Source of the DNA: Streptomyces bathyalis
Lineage (GTDB): Bacteria; Actinomycetota; Actinomycetes; Streptomycetales; Streptomycetaceae
Assembly: GCF_015910445.1 (NCBI RefSeq)
Contig: NZ_CP048882.1
Span: 5,391,501 to 5,455,500, forward strand
DNA length: 64,000 nt
Direction: 5' to 3'
A program made the translations under genes and the position numbers. The notes below the pieces were generated by a model. It ran no database searches. It was not told the origin of the DNA and saw only the letters and a list, made by a program, of their open reading frames with translations. Positions 50,436 through 59,071 of this stretch are shown piece after piece (within the stretch, counting starts at the first letter, position 1; each line of letters opens with the position of its first letter).

Positions 50436-50657
50436 TCAACGTCTCGGCGTGCGCAGGCCGTTGAGGACGGCACGCAGTACCGCGAGGCGGTGGGCGCGCA
50501 GCCGGTCGGCGGCTCTTGAATCGGCGGACGGCTCGAGAGCCTTGCCTGCCGCGTGAGCCGCAACTACGGCGAGGATCAGCCGGACCAGCGCCCCGCTGAC
50601 AACGACGACAGCCAGTACCCACACCGCGTCTGCGGCGGTCATCTGAGTCGTGAGCAT
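50436..50657 (-). CDS. Small putative membrane protein, 73 aa
   Basis: Not recognised. It begins MLTTQMTAADAVWVLAVVVV with a probable membrane helix to ~35, then an amphipathic Ala/Arg-rich stretch (ADRLRAHRLAVLRAVLNGLRTPRR). GGGGTGAG lies ~10 bases before the ATG; a second in-frame ATG is at 50642. Codon bias is only moderate, so the call is tentative. It is divergent from the TetR-like gene, sharing the 38-bp repeats between them. Confidence 0.45.
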   Translation of the reverse strand: MLTTQMTAADAVWVLAVVVVSGALVRLILAVVAAHAAGKALEPSADSRAADRLRAHRLAVLRAVLNGLRTPRR

Positions 50658-50724
50658 GTCTCGCTCACCCCTTCACAGGTTCGGAGAACACCTGTGTAGC
50701 CCGGTGACGGGAGACCCCGCTGCA

Positions 50725-50815
50725 GCGCACCCGCGCCGTATCGGCGAGTTCGTTCAACTGCCGCGCATCCGCGCCGTATCGGCGAATTCGTTCAACTGCC
50801 GCGCACCTGCGCCCC
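50725..50815. repeat. 38-bp tandem repeats in a divergent promoter region
   Basis: Two 38-base units (50725-50762, 50763-50800) differ at only two positions, and a third is truncated (50801-50815). Each contains CGCCGTATCGGCG (palindromic) and TTCGTTCAACTG. The position upstream of the regulator-like gene at 50851 suggests duplicated operators. Confidence 0.85.
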
Positions 50816-50850
50816 TTTCTGCCGGGACGGGCTCCGGGAATCATGCGGGC

Positions 50851-51762
50851 ATGACAGATGAGAACGAGCCTCGGCCTCCGGGCGGCACAGCCAGATTCCG
50901 GCCCGGGAAGCGTCTGCTTCCGTATCCCTACAACCGCGACCTTTCCGGGGTGCTGCGCCATCTCAACCGCAGCAGACCGGAATACCGCGCGAAGCTTGCG
51001 AACGACCCCTTCACGGCCGCGTACTTGGCGGCAGGAATGCGTCTGCTGGAACGGCACCTCGGCCCGGGAGCCCAAGGCGGCCCCCACGGGAAGCCCTTCC
51101 TCCTCAGCTTCCTCTCCCAGCGCACCGTTGCCGACGAGGTTGCCAACAACCCCCGACCCTTTCCCAGGCGGGGGAAACCCAGATCGCTGCGACACGTGTG
51201 GAAGTCGCAGTCGGACTTCGTCGCCGACCTGATCAACTTCGCGGTGTGGGAAGAGAATTATCGCCCGAAGTACCGTCGGCAGCGTGTGGCGAACACCAAG
51301 AGGCTGGTGAAGGGACCGGACTTCGTGCACGCCGTGCACGAGATTGCCTACGAGCACACCGCTGACGGCATCGAGACTCCCTCCGTTCGCCTCGCCCTGG
51401 CCCTGATGACGTCGGCCGACGGGGACGTGGAGGTGAAGCGTGCCATCTCCAGCATGTACGAGGAGTACCTCGGCACGTGGAAAGAGCTCTACGCGGACGT
51501 CTTACGCGAGCGCGGCCTGCGTCTGCGCCCGGGGCTGACACTGGACGACCTGGCCAACGCGCTCTCCGCAGCCACCGACGGCATGATCCTCCGGGCCATC
51601 GGGGATCCGGAAGCCGATGTCGTCGACCACGACGGACGGCGTTCCCTCTTCGGCACGGTGGCTCTTGCGATCGTCCACTCGTTCCTGGAGCCGGAAGGGG
51701 ACGAGAGCGGTCTCACGCTGGAAGAGGCCGTCTCGGCGAGGTTCGACAACGGGTCCCGCTGA
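50851..51762 (+). CDS. TetR-like regulator with divergent N-terminal HTH
   Basis: 303 aa. The C-terminal half (SMYEEYLGTWKELYADVLRERGLRLRPGLTLDDLANALSAATDGMILRAI) looks like TetR_C helices. Around residues 90-130, RTVADEVANNPRPF...LRHVWKSQSDFVADLINFAV resembles the end of a TetR HTH (VWKSQ-x-F equals the usual YRHWxSKxxF) but with an altered, Pro/Arg-rich turn, so DNA binding is not assured. Residues 1-80 are unlike TetR proteins and match nothing I know. The ATG at 50851 begins the coding bias. The 38-bp repeats upstream are candidates for autoregulation. Confidence 0.68.
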   Translation: MTDENEPRPPGGTARFRPGKRLLPYPYNRDLSGVLRHLNRSRPEYRAKLANDPFTAAYLAAGMRLLERHLGPGAQGGPHGKPFLLSFLSQRTVADEVANNPRPFPRRGKPRSLRHVWKSQSDFVADLINFAVWEENYRPKYRRQRVANTKRLVKGPDFVHAVHEIAYEHTADGIETPSVRLALALMTSADGDVEVKRAISSMYEEYLGTWKELYADVLRERGLRLRPGLTLDDLANALSAATDGMILRAIGDPEADVVDHDGRRSLFGTVALAIVHSFLEPEGDESGLTLEEAVSARFDNGSR

Positions 51763-52345
51763 ACCGCTCGCGCCGGCCCCTGCGTCGTCATGACGTCAAC
51801 GGACAGCTGCACCAAGGGACTTGGGGATGGCCGCTCCGCCCTTCGTCTCCGGATTCCAGTCCTGGACCAGGAGTCCGAGCAGCACCTCGTCCAGGAACTC
51901 GCCCATCACACAAGCCGAGGAGCGGAGCACGCCCTCGCGGACGAAACCGTTGCCTTCGGCGGCGCGCAGCATCGCTGCGTTGTCCGAGGGCGTCTCGATC
52001 TGCAGCCGGTGCATGCCGCGCACGACGAACCCGGCAAACCAATCAGCCGCTGGCCCCGGTTGGCGAGGAGGCCGTTCCTCCGGCTTCGCCGGGCAACGGC
52101 AACGGCAACGGGCCACGGTCGATGGGGGATGCCGTCATATTCGGCTGCGTCCCTGCTGTGCCCGGAGTTACGGTGCCTGCATGGCAGTTGGCAGTCTCTT
52201 TCTCTGAGGGCCCGTCGAGGCAGCATCCGCGAGGCGTGTGCGCAGACGCCGGCGCCGGTCGGCGCTGCACGCGACCGAGTTGCCGCGCCCGTCGTGACGG
52301 CGCGGCCGTGTCCCGACCCCCTGAGCCGAAAGACGGTCCCGACCC
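51763..52345. other. Degenerate region with a GNAT remnant
   Basis: Apart from the acetyltransferase fragment on the minus strand, no gene is supported. Frames right of 52030 have no domain or codon bias. Confidence 0.55.
51796..52026 (-). pseudogene. 5'-truncated GNAT acetyltransferase remnant
   Basis: Only the C-terminal third of a RimJ/RimL-type acetyltransferase remains: MHRLQIETPSDNAAMLRAAEGNGFVREGVLRSS, the helix before and the strand after the acetyl-CoA site. Normal relatives have ~110 residues ahead of this, which are absent, and the upstream DNA is unrelated. No start or ribosome site is found, hence remnant. Confidence 0.7.
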
Positions 52346-53644
52346 ATGGCTGATCAGTCCTCCTCCCGTGACGTACTTGCCGATTGGTTCCGCGAGCACG
52401 CCACCACTCTTGCGACCCTCGATCCGCGGCAGCCGCTGGACGATCTCGAGCCGCTCCGCGACATCGTGGGCGAAGCCCGCGTCGTGGCGGTGGGCGAGAA
52501 CGCCCATTTCGTCGAGGAGTTCTCCCTCGCTCGCCGGCGGGTGCTGCGCTTTCTCGCGGAACGGTGCGGATTCTCCGTCTTCGCCTTCGAGTTCGGCTTC
52601 AGCGAGGCCTTCGCGCTCGACCGGTGGCTCCAAGGGGAAGGTGACGACGGCGACTTGGCGAACGTGAGCCGGAGCGCGGCCGATTGGGGTGCTGCGGACC
52701 TGATGCACTGGCTGCGCCGCCACAACCGCACCGGCCGCAGCCCTCTCCGGTTCGCCGGCATCGACCTCCCCGAGGCCGGGGGTGCCCTGCGTCCGGCCCT
52801 GGAACCGGTGGCCGAATACCTGCGCGAGGCCGACCCCGCTGCTCTCCCCGTACTGGAGACCGCTCTGGAGATCAGCGACCGGTTCCTCGACGGAGCGGGC
52901 TCCGGGGCCGCCGCAGCCCCCGCGTGGGCAGGTCTTCCCGTCGCCGAACAGGACGCGCTGACCGCCTCGTTGGCGCGTCTGCTGCTTCGCCTGCGTGCGG
53001 TCGAACCGCTCTGCGTCTCCCGAAGCAGTCAGAGCCGCTTCGACATCGCGCTGCGCCGGGTGGAGGCGGCATGCCACACCGATCACATGTTCCGGGCGAT
53101 GAACGGCCTGATGTCCGGGCATGGCGCGGCGGCCGATCTGTCGGTGCGGGAGACCTTCATGGCCGAATCGGTGCGCTGGCACCTCGATCACGCCGGGCCG
53201 GACGCCCGGATCGTGCTCGCCGCCCACAACAACCACATCCAGACGACGGCGCTGGAGTTCGACGGTGCGCTCACAGCGCTCCCCATGGGACAGCACCTGC
53301 GGCGCATGCTCGGCCGGGACTACAGGTCGGTCGCCCTCGTCCACACCGCGGACCACGTCCCGGAGATGTTTCCCGACCCGAGCGCCGAGGTCGGCTTCAC
53401 CCTCGCTGACGCCGATCTCGAACCCGCCGAGGAGGGCAGCGTCGAGGCCGCACTCATCGATGCCGGGCACGGCGACGACATCACGCTCACCGATCTGCGC
53501 AGGTCACCGCGGGACGCTGAGCAGAAGCCGCTGCTCCGGCGGATCCGCACGCAGAGCGCCGTCCTGTCCACCCCGGTCCTCGACGCGTTCGACGCCGTCC
53601 TCGCCGTTCCGACGGTCACCCGGGACCGGACGGTGCGGTTCTGA
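52346..53644 (+). CDS. Erythromycin esterase family protein
   Basis: EreA/EreB-like fold hydrolase, 432 aa. Family signatures are VVAVGENAHFVEEFSLARR (G-E-x-x-H-x-x-x-E, the catalytic His/Glu pair), FSVFAFEFGFSEA, FAGIDLP, and IVLAAHNNHIQTT (A-H-N-x-H). The family includes true macrolide esterases and many proteins of unknown substrate; nothing here proves macrolide resistance. The start is ATG 52346 with a weak ribosome site. It stands between the GNAT remnant and DUF1206 with no obvious operon. Confidence 0.85.
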   Translation: MADQSSSRDVLADWFREHATTLATLDPRQPLDDLEPLRDIVGEARVVAVGENAHFVEEFSLARRRVLRFLAERCGFSVFAFEFGFSEAFALDRWLQGEGDDGDLANVSRSAADWGAADLMHWLRRHNRTGRSPLRFAGIDLPEAGGALRPALEPVAEYLREADPAALPVLETALEISDRFLDGAGSGAAAAPAWAGLPVAEQDALTASLARLLLRLRAVEPLCVSRSSQSRFDIALRRVEAACHTDHMFRAMNGLMSGHGAAADLSVRETFMAESVRWHLDHAGPDARIVLAAHNNHIQTTALEFDGALTALPMGQHLRRMLGRDYRSVALVHTADHVPEMFPDPSAEVGFTLADADLEPAEEGSVEAALIDAGHGDDITLTDLRRSPRDAEQKPLLRRIRTQSAVLSTPVLDAFDAVLAVPTVTRDRTVRF

Positions 53645-53834
53645 CCGCCGCCTCCCTCGCTTGCCGGGAACCCCACAACTCCCTGGCCGGCATGGGTGGT
53701 CGGGGCCGCCGCCCTCCGTCTCGGCGGCCCCTCCGCACCGGACCGTCGCGTTTTCTTCACCCCAGCCGGGGCAACCGCTGAACCGCCGGGTGCCCGACGC
53801 CCGGCGTGATCCAGGGCAGGGGAGGCGGGCAGCC

Positions 53835-54671
53835 ATGAACGCACCGGCAGTGATGAGACGGGGGCGGCGGAGCGCGAAGCGGGCCGCCGACAGCTCGATG
53901 CTCGAAGGCGTCGCCCGTGCGGGCATGGTCGCTCAAGGCGTGCTGTACATCCTCGTCGGGCTGGCCGCGCTGCGGATCGCCTTCGGCGACAGCGGTGGAA
54001 ACCAGGCCGATCAGAGCGGTGCGCTGCGGGAGCTGGCGGCGCGGCCCTTCGGCCTGCTGCTCGTGTGGGCCGTCGGAATCGGACTGGCGGGGCTCGCCGT
54101 GTGGCGGTTGTCCGAGGCCGTGTTCGGCGCTTCGGAGAAAGGCGGCCGCAAGAAGCGCAAGCGGCTGATGTCGGCGGGACGGTTCGTGGTGTACGCCGTC
54201 CTGGCCGTCTCCGTGCTGTCGTTCGCCAACGGGGCGAGGAGCAGCGGCTCCAGCGACGCGAAGTCGGAGGACATCACCGCCCGGGCGCTGTCCGTACCGG
54301 CGGGGGAGTTGCTGGTCGGCGGAGTCGGGGTGGTCGTCGCAGCGTTCGGCGCCTGGGGTGCCGTACAGGCCCTACGGCGCAAGTATCACGACCAGTTGAG
54401 GATGTCGCGCATTCCGCGGCGGAACCGCAAGTGGGTGGACCTGCTGGGGGTGAGCGGAGGCGTCGCCCGCGGAGCGGTCCTCGTGGCCCTGGGGTTCTTC
54501 GCGATGGAGGCGGCCTGGTCCTCCGACGCCGACGAAGTCAAAGGCATGGACGGCGCGTTGAGGTCGTTCGCGGACACGCCCGCGGGCCCCTGGCTGCTCG
54601 CGGCCATCGCCCTGGGCGTCGCCCTCTACGGCCTTTTCTCCCTCATGCTGGCGCGCTGGCGCCGCGTTTGA
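53835..54671 (+). CDS. DUF1206 membrane protein
   Basis: Function unknown. The 278-aa protein has six helices arranged as three pairs, each a DUF1206 unit: ARAGMVAQGVLYILVGLAALRIAFGD, AGRFVVYAVLAVSVLSFA, and GGVARGAVLVALGFFAMEAAW, each followed by a second helix. Each unit starts with the conserved R-x-G-x-x-x-x-G pattern. A GGAGGC site 8 bases before the ATG fixes the start. It is often a stress-regulon member in actinobacteria; no promoter evidence for that is seen here. Confidence 0.88.
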   Translation: MNAPAVMRRGRRSAKRAADSSMLEGVARAGMVAQGVLYILVGLAALRIAFGDSGGNQADQSGALRELAARPFGLLLVWAVGIGLAGLAVWRLSEAVFGASEKGGRKKRKRLMSAGRFVVYAVLAVSVLSFANGARSSGSSDAKSEDITARALSVPAGELLVGGVGVVVAAFGAWGAVQALRRKYHDQLRMSRIPRRNRKWVDLLGVSGGVARGAVLVALGFFAMEAAWSSDADEVKGMDGALRSFADTPAGPWLLAAIALGVALYGLFSLMLARWRRV

Positions 54672-54709
54672 GCGTCCTGCCGAAGGCGAGACGGTACACC
54701 GCGGGGGCC

Positions 54710-55210
54710 TCAAGTCCCGCTCGGGCCAAGGAGCTTCGCCATGACCAGTTCGTGCTGCCCGTCGGGGAGCGGGGCACCGGGCAGCCCGGTTTCCTCGAAG
54801 CCGTGACGGCGGTACAGGGCGATCGCGGGGCGGTTGCTTGGCATGACGGCAAGGCTCAGCAGCCCGGCACCCGACCTGACCGCCCACAGCTCCACAGCCC
54901 GCACCAGTCGGTCTCCCACGCCGTAGCCCCGCCCTGAACCGGCCACCCACATGGAGTGCAGCCAGGCTGCGCCGGTCTCGGTACCGGGGACTCCCCGCGC
55001 CATGCCGACGGGCTTCCCGCCGAGTGCGGCGACGAGGTTGTACGAGCCGGCGATACCCAGCAGATCCCTCCACCGCTCCTCGCGGTCGCCGTCGCCCTGC
55101 CAGTCCGCAAGGCGGGACTTGAAGGCGTACGGCGCGTCCGCGAGCGCCGCATGGCGCAGGGTGCGCCAGGTCTTCCAGTCGTCCGGCGTCAGTACCTCGA
55201 GCTCGATCAC
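54710..55210 (-). CDS. GNAT family N-acetyltransferase
   Basis: 166-aa single-domain acetyltransferase: VLTPDDWKTWRTLRHAALADAPYAFKS, LHSMWVAGSGRGYGVGDRLV (the acetyl-CoA loop, with R/Q-x-x-G-x-G) and NRPAIALYRRHGFEETG. Start GTG 55210 (VIELEVLTP) is where homology starts; only AGG is present upstream. The substrate is unknown. The S41 peptidase gene ends ~110 bases to the right on the same strand. Confidence 0.87.
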   Translation of the reverse strand: MIELEVLTPDDWKTWRTLRHAALADAPYAFKSRLADWQGDGDREERWRDLLGIAGSYNLVAALGGKPVGMARGVPGTETGAAWLHSMWVAGSGRGYGVGDRLVRAVELWAVRSGAGLLSLAVMPSNRPAIALYRRHGFEETGLPGAPLPDGQHELVMAKLLGPSGT

Positions 55211-55316
55211 GCCGATGAGCCTGCCGTTCGCGGGAGCAGTACGCCAACGGGAAAACCGGGCGGGCGGCGCCCGGCGGCTCCGGAACGGGCGCGCGGAGCG
55301 CCGCACGGCCCTGCCG

Positions 55317-56777
55317 TCAGCGACGGTCCCTGCCGAGCTCCGCGACCGCACGGTCGAAGGCCGAGTCCCGGTCGTGCTCGAACTCCTCGTCGGTGAAGAC
55401 GGGTTCGGCGATGTGCGGCGGGATGCCGGTGCCGTCGAAGGTGCGTCCGTCACGGGTGCGGAACTCCTCGTTGGGGAGCAGGAAGCTCCAGCCGTTCGGG
55501 AGGCGCCGCTCGAGCGTGTCGGAGAAGACGCCCTGCGTGTGCTCGCCGATCCGCACCGTCCGTCCCGGCCGCTCCATCAGCGCCTGTGTGAAGGTCTCAC
55601 CCGCGCTGAGCGTCGAGCCGCCCGTCAGTACCGCCACCGGGCCGGTGTACCGGGGCCGTTCGGGTACCGGGCGCACGTACACGGGTTGCGGCCCGGTGAA
55701 GTGGGCCGGGTCGGCAGGGTCGTTCCGTGCGGCCTTGGCGTAGGCGAAATGGGGACGGCCGGTGAGCCGGGCGGCCAACTCCAGGCCCAGGCTGTCCGAT
55801 CCGCCGCCGTTGATCCGCAGGTCGACGATCAGGCCCTGGAGGCGTGCCGTGCGGTCCTTCGTCAGGACGGCGTCGAGCGCCCGCCCCAACTCGGCGCGGT
55901 CGGCCGCGTGGTCGCCGTCCTCGGTGTAGCCGGTGAAGCCAGAGACGCGCAGATAGCCCTGCCCGCCGGGCAGATCCGCGTAGCCGATGCGGCCGCCCGC
56001 GAACTCCCGCAGCCCGCGCCCCTCCAGGTCACGCTGCTCGATGAACTCGCGGACTTTGGCGTCCAGTTCGGCGGTGGGCATGCGGGTGCCGGGGCGGACC
56101 TGGGCGAACGAGCCGGTGTCCCCGGCGAGTACGGCCACGTGAGCGTCGTGAAGCGGTGCGACCATCTCACGGAAAACGGCGAAGAGTTCCTTGCGTGACG
56201 TGTGCTCGTCGATTCGCGGGCGGAAGCGGTCGCGTACGGCGTGCCAGTCGATTCCCTTCGCGGCGAAGAACGGGTAGTTCTCCTCGAAGGTCTGCCAGAA
56301 GACGTCGAAGGTCGCGACCGGGTCGTTGCCGGGGACGTCGATGCCGCAGCGGCCGGGCAGTTCGCCGACGCGGCGCAGATGGCGGTCACCGGGAGAGCCG
56401 TCCACGTGCATCGACGCCCGGTGCCCGCCACCCCCGACGCCTCGCAGCGTGAAGCTCTCTCCGTCGCCGGTCTCGTAGCGAGCCGCTCCACCGCCGCCGC
56501 GTACGCGCTCGGCCGAAGCGCCCTTGAGGCAACTGACGCCGGTGGTCTGGTACTCCTGCACACGCTTGCCGCCGCGCCCGACCGTGAGCACCGTGCCGTA
56601 GCCGTCCATGCGCCACACCCCTGCCGCCGGACCCTTGGCGTGCCGGTCAGCCCCGGCGGAGTGCCGGGCCTCCTGGGCGGAGGCCACGCTGAGCGCGGCG
56701 CTGCCCGTGAGAGCCAGCACGACGGCCGCGGCGGTCATGGCCTTCGCGGCGGTGCCGAACGAACTTCCTGCCTCCAT
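55317..56777 (-). CDS. Secreted S41 family peptidase
   Basis: Tail-specific-protease-like serine peptidase, 486 aa. It has a signal peptide (AMTAAAVVLALTGSAALSVASAQE), a ~110-residue N-terminal domain of unclear role, then the S41 region: FDVFWQTFEENYPFF, a PDZ-less central part, LIVDLRINGGGSDS, VAVLTGGSTLSAGETFTQAL (active-site Ser in SAGE), and IGEHTQGVFSDTLERRLPNGW. This layout fits the TRI/CtpA-like S41B group that lacks PDZ. GGGAAGG 7 bases before the ATG is strong. It probably acts outside the membrane. Confidence 0.87.
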   Translation of the reverse strand: MEAGSSFGTAAKAMTAAAVVLALTGSAALSVASAQEARHSAGADRHAKGPAAGVWRMDGYGTVLTVGRGGKRVQEYQTTGVSCLKGASAERVRGGGGAARYETGDGESFTLRGVGGGGHRASMHVDGSPGDRHLRRVGELPGRCGIDVPGNDPVATFDVFWQTFEENYPFFAAKGIDWHAVRDRFRPRIDEHTSRKELFAVFREMVAPLHDAHVAVLAGDTGSFAQVRPGTRMPTAELDAKVREFIEQRDLEGRGLREFAGGRIGYADLPGGQGYLRVSGFTGYTEDGDHAADRAELGRALDAVLTKDRTARLQGLIVDLRINGGGSDSLGLELAARLTGRPHFAYAKAARNDPADPAHFTGPQPVYVRPVPERPRYTGPVAVLTGGSTLSAGETFTQALMERPGRTVRIGEHTQGVFSDTLERRLPNGWSFLLPNEEFRTRDGRTFDGTGIPPHIAEPVFTDEEFEHDRDSAFDRAVAELGRDRR

Positions 56778-56907
56778 GGTCAAGCCTTCCCCCGTCGGTC
56801 CTCGGATGCCCGACGCACACGATCGCCGGATCCGCCCCGCAGGCGACATCCGGCTGGCGGCCCGCCTGGGGTGGGGGAAACCCGAGGGGACGGGGGGGAG
56901 ACGCAGG

Positions 56908-57642
56908 TCAGCCGCCTCGCCGCTCGATCAGCACGCCCAGTCCGTCCAGGATCCGTTCAAGGCCGAACTCCCATGCCTGGTCCATCTCTTCGCGCCGCTC
57001 GGCGGCCGAGCCGAGCGCGGAGGCCAGGGCGGGGAAGCGTTCGCCGTGCGTCTCCAGCAGCTCGGACAGAACGGTGCTCAGTTCCCCCTCCTGGCTCGCT
57101 CCGGGGGTCGAGGCACGTGCCTGCTCGCTGATGCTGCGGGCGTGTCCGACGAGCAGCACGGCGGCATCGAGCCGTTCCGCCCCGGTCAGCGGCGTGCCTT
57201 CCAGCGCGGCGACGGGGCGTTCCATCCAGGCGAGTTCCGAAGGGCCGAGCGGACGCGGTCCCACCGTGCCGTCCAGCACCCAGGGACTTCGCCCGAAGAC
57301 GACAAGCAACTGCTGGGCCCATGCGGTCAGTTGGGCCCGCCAGTCGCCGCGCGGCCCGGTCTCTTCCGGATAGGGCCCGATGGCGGCGTCCACCATCAGC
57401 GCCACCAGCTCGTTCTTGCCCGGCACATACCGGTAGAGCGCCATCTTGGTGACACCCAGGCGTGCGGCGACCCGCTGCATGGACACAGCCGACATGCCTT
57501 CGGCGTCTGCGATCTCGACGCCCGCGCGGGCGATGTCATCGGTGCCCAGCGTCGGCTTCGGGCCGCGGGCACGTCCGCGGGGAGCGCCCCACAGGAGCCG
57601 CGCCGTCTCGGCGTGGACGCTGCCGCGTCCGGACCCGCTCAT
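56908..57642 (-). CDS. TetR family repressor (TetR_C)
   Basis: 244 aa. The HTH is at ~45-75 (AGVEIADAEGMSAVSMQRVAARLGVTKMALYRYV), then PGKNELVALMVDAAIG, and a TetR_C ligand domain (WRAQLTAWAQQLLVVFGRSPWVLDG...GPSELAWMERPVAALEG). It is divergent from the FAD monooxygenase gene with a palindrome between, the classic layout for a repressor controlling itself and its neighbour, induced by the monooxygenase substrate. The ATG at 57642 is preceded by GGTGAG. Confidence 0.9.
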   Translation of the reverse strand: MSGSGRGSVHAETARLLWGAPRGRARGPKPTLGTDDIARAGVEIADAEGMSAVSMQRVAARLGVTKMALYRYVPGKNELVALMVDAAIGPYPEETGPRGDWRAQLTAWAQQLLVVFGRSPWVLDGTVGPRPLGPSELAWMERPVAALEGTPLTGAERLDAAVLLVGHARSISEQARASTPGASQEGELSTVLSELLETHGERFPALASALGSAAERREEMDQAWEFGLERILDGLGVLIERRGG

Positions 57643-57667
57643 GCGCTCACCGGCTTTCCGGTCGACA

Positions 57668-57719
57668 AAACCGTGTCCATGGTACACAGTAAATAAACCG
57701 TGTCCGTCAGACACGGTTT
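57668..57719. promoter_or_regulatory. TetR operator with three half-sites
   Basis: AAACCGTGTC occurs at 57668-57677 and 57695-57704, and inverted as GACACGGTTT at 57710-57719. The last two form a perfect 10-base palindrome with a 5-base spacer; the first half-site is followed by GGTACAC, a weaker partner. The DNA lies between the divergent tetR and monooxygenase starts. Confidence 0.8.
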
Positions 57720-57735
57720 CAGCGGGGAGGGAAAT

Positions 57736-58929
57736 GTGAACAGGACAGTCCTTGTCTCGGGTGCGAGCATCGCAGGCCCGGCGCTGGCCTATTGGCTGCG
57801 GCAGTACGGATTCGAGCCCACCGTCGTCGAGTTGGCACCGGCCCTGCGCGGCGGAGGCCAGGCTGTCGACTTCCGTGGCGAGACCCACTTCACGGTCCTG
57901 GAACGCATGGGCGTGCTCCCCGAGCTGCGGCGCGTCAGGACCGAGGGCAGCCCGATCCGGTTCGTCGACGAAGCCGGCAGGACGCTGCTGCACCTGCCCT
58001 CCGACTTCGCGGGCGGCGATCTGGAGGTGCTCAGAGGGGATCTGGCCAAGGTGCTCTACGAGCACAGCCTGCCCGGTACCGAGTACGTCTTCGGTGACAC
58101 GATCACCGCCCTCACCGAAACCGCGTCGGGCGTGCGGGCCGAGTTCCGGCATGCCGCGCCGCGCGAGTTCGGGCTCGTGATCGGCGCGGACGGGCTGCAC
58201 TCCCAGGTCCGGCGGCTCGTCTTCGGCCCCGAGGAGAACCATGTTCGTCACCTCGGCTACTACGTCGCCGTCTGGGAGCTCGCCGACACCCTCGGCGTGA
58301 CGCACGGTTCGATCGCGCACAACGCACCGGGGCGCATGGCCTCCGTCGGCGCCGACCACCGCCACCGGGGACGCGCGGGAGCCATGTTCATGTTCGCCTC
58401 GCCCCGGCTCGACCTCGACCGCCGGGACACCGGGCAGCACAAGAGACTTGTCGACGAAGCGTTCTCCGGGATGGGCTGGGAGGTGCCCCGGCTGCTCCGT
58501 TCCCTCGACGAGGCGCCGGAGCTGTACTTCGACTCCATCAGCAGGGCGGACGTGAGGTCCTGGTCGAAGGGCCGGGTCGGCCTTGTCGGAGACGCGGCCT
58601 GCGGAGCCACCGTCGGCGGGATGGGCACGGGCTGCGCCATGGTCGCCGCCTATGTGCTGGCCGGCGAACTGGCCCGCGCGGAAGGCGATCACCGGGCGGC
58701 TTTCGCACGGTACGAGAGCAGGCTGCGCGCCTACGCCACGGGTTGCCAGCGAGGAGGCGGCCGGGTGGGCAAGTTCCTCGCGCCGCGCACCCGCGCGGGC
58801 GCACGCTTCCGCAACGGTCTGCTCTCCAGGCGGCTCTGCATGGACGCCATGATCCGCGTGGGCAAGAAGGTGAGCGGCATCGGCGACCTGCCCGACTACG
58901 CCGTCCCCACGGAGGGTGCGGTCGGCTGA
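57736..58929 (+). CDS. FAD-dependent monooxygenase (PHBH/TetX-like)
   Basis: 397-aa aromatic-type flavoprotein hydroxylase. The FAD signatures are TVLVSGASIAGPALAYWLRQYG (G-x-S-x-x-G), the DG motif GLVIGADGLHSQVR, and GRVGLVGDAACGATVGGMGTG (the GD motif). No membrane segment. The start GTG 57736 follows GGGAGGG at 5 bases. It should be repressed by the divergent TetR. Relatives oxidise polyketides, aromatic acids or antibiotics (including rifamycin and tetracycline types), so this pair may handle a xenobiotic or endogenous metabolite. Confidence 0.9.
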   Translation: MNRTVLVSGASIAGPALAYWLRQYGFEPTVVELAPALRGGGQAVDFRGETHFTVLERMGVLPELRRVRTEGSPIRFVDEAGRTLLHLPSDFAGGDLEVLRGDLAKVLYEHSLPGTEYVFGDTITALTETASGVRAEFRHAAPREFGLVIGADGLHSQVRRLVFGPEENHVRHLGYYVAVWELADTLGVTHGSIAHNAPGRMASVGADHRHRGRAGAMFMFASPRLDLDRRDTGQHKRLVDEAFSGMGWEVPRLLRSLDEAPELYFDSISRADVRSWSKGRVGLVGDAACGATVGGMGTGCAMVAAYVLAGELARAEGDHRAAFARYESRLRAYATGCQRGGGRVGKFLAPRTRAGARFRNGLLSRRLCMDAMIRVGKKVSGIGDLPDYAVPTEGAVG

Positions 58930-59020
58930 CTGGCTGCCGGCTTCCGACCGGTGAGCAGCGGAGACCGCCCGCGGTCAGGGCCGGGCGGCGGCGACCCGGC
59001 ATACGGCCGGGCTGCGAAGC

Positions 59021-59048
59021 GCCCCGGGAGGCATTCGCCTCCCGGGGC
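59021..59048. terminator. Bidirectional terminator
   Basis: GCCCCGGGAGG (59021-59031) pairs perfectly with CCTCCCGGGGC (59038-59048) between two convergent genes. Confidence 0.85.
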
Positions 59049-59071
59049 CTCGTCAGGGTGTGCCGCCGTTC

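Noticed and set aside
50144..50815. CRISPR-like array from the 8-bp and 38-bp repeats
   Set aside because: Units are contiguous with no spacers and no cas genes are present. They are simple tandem repeats.
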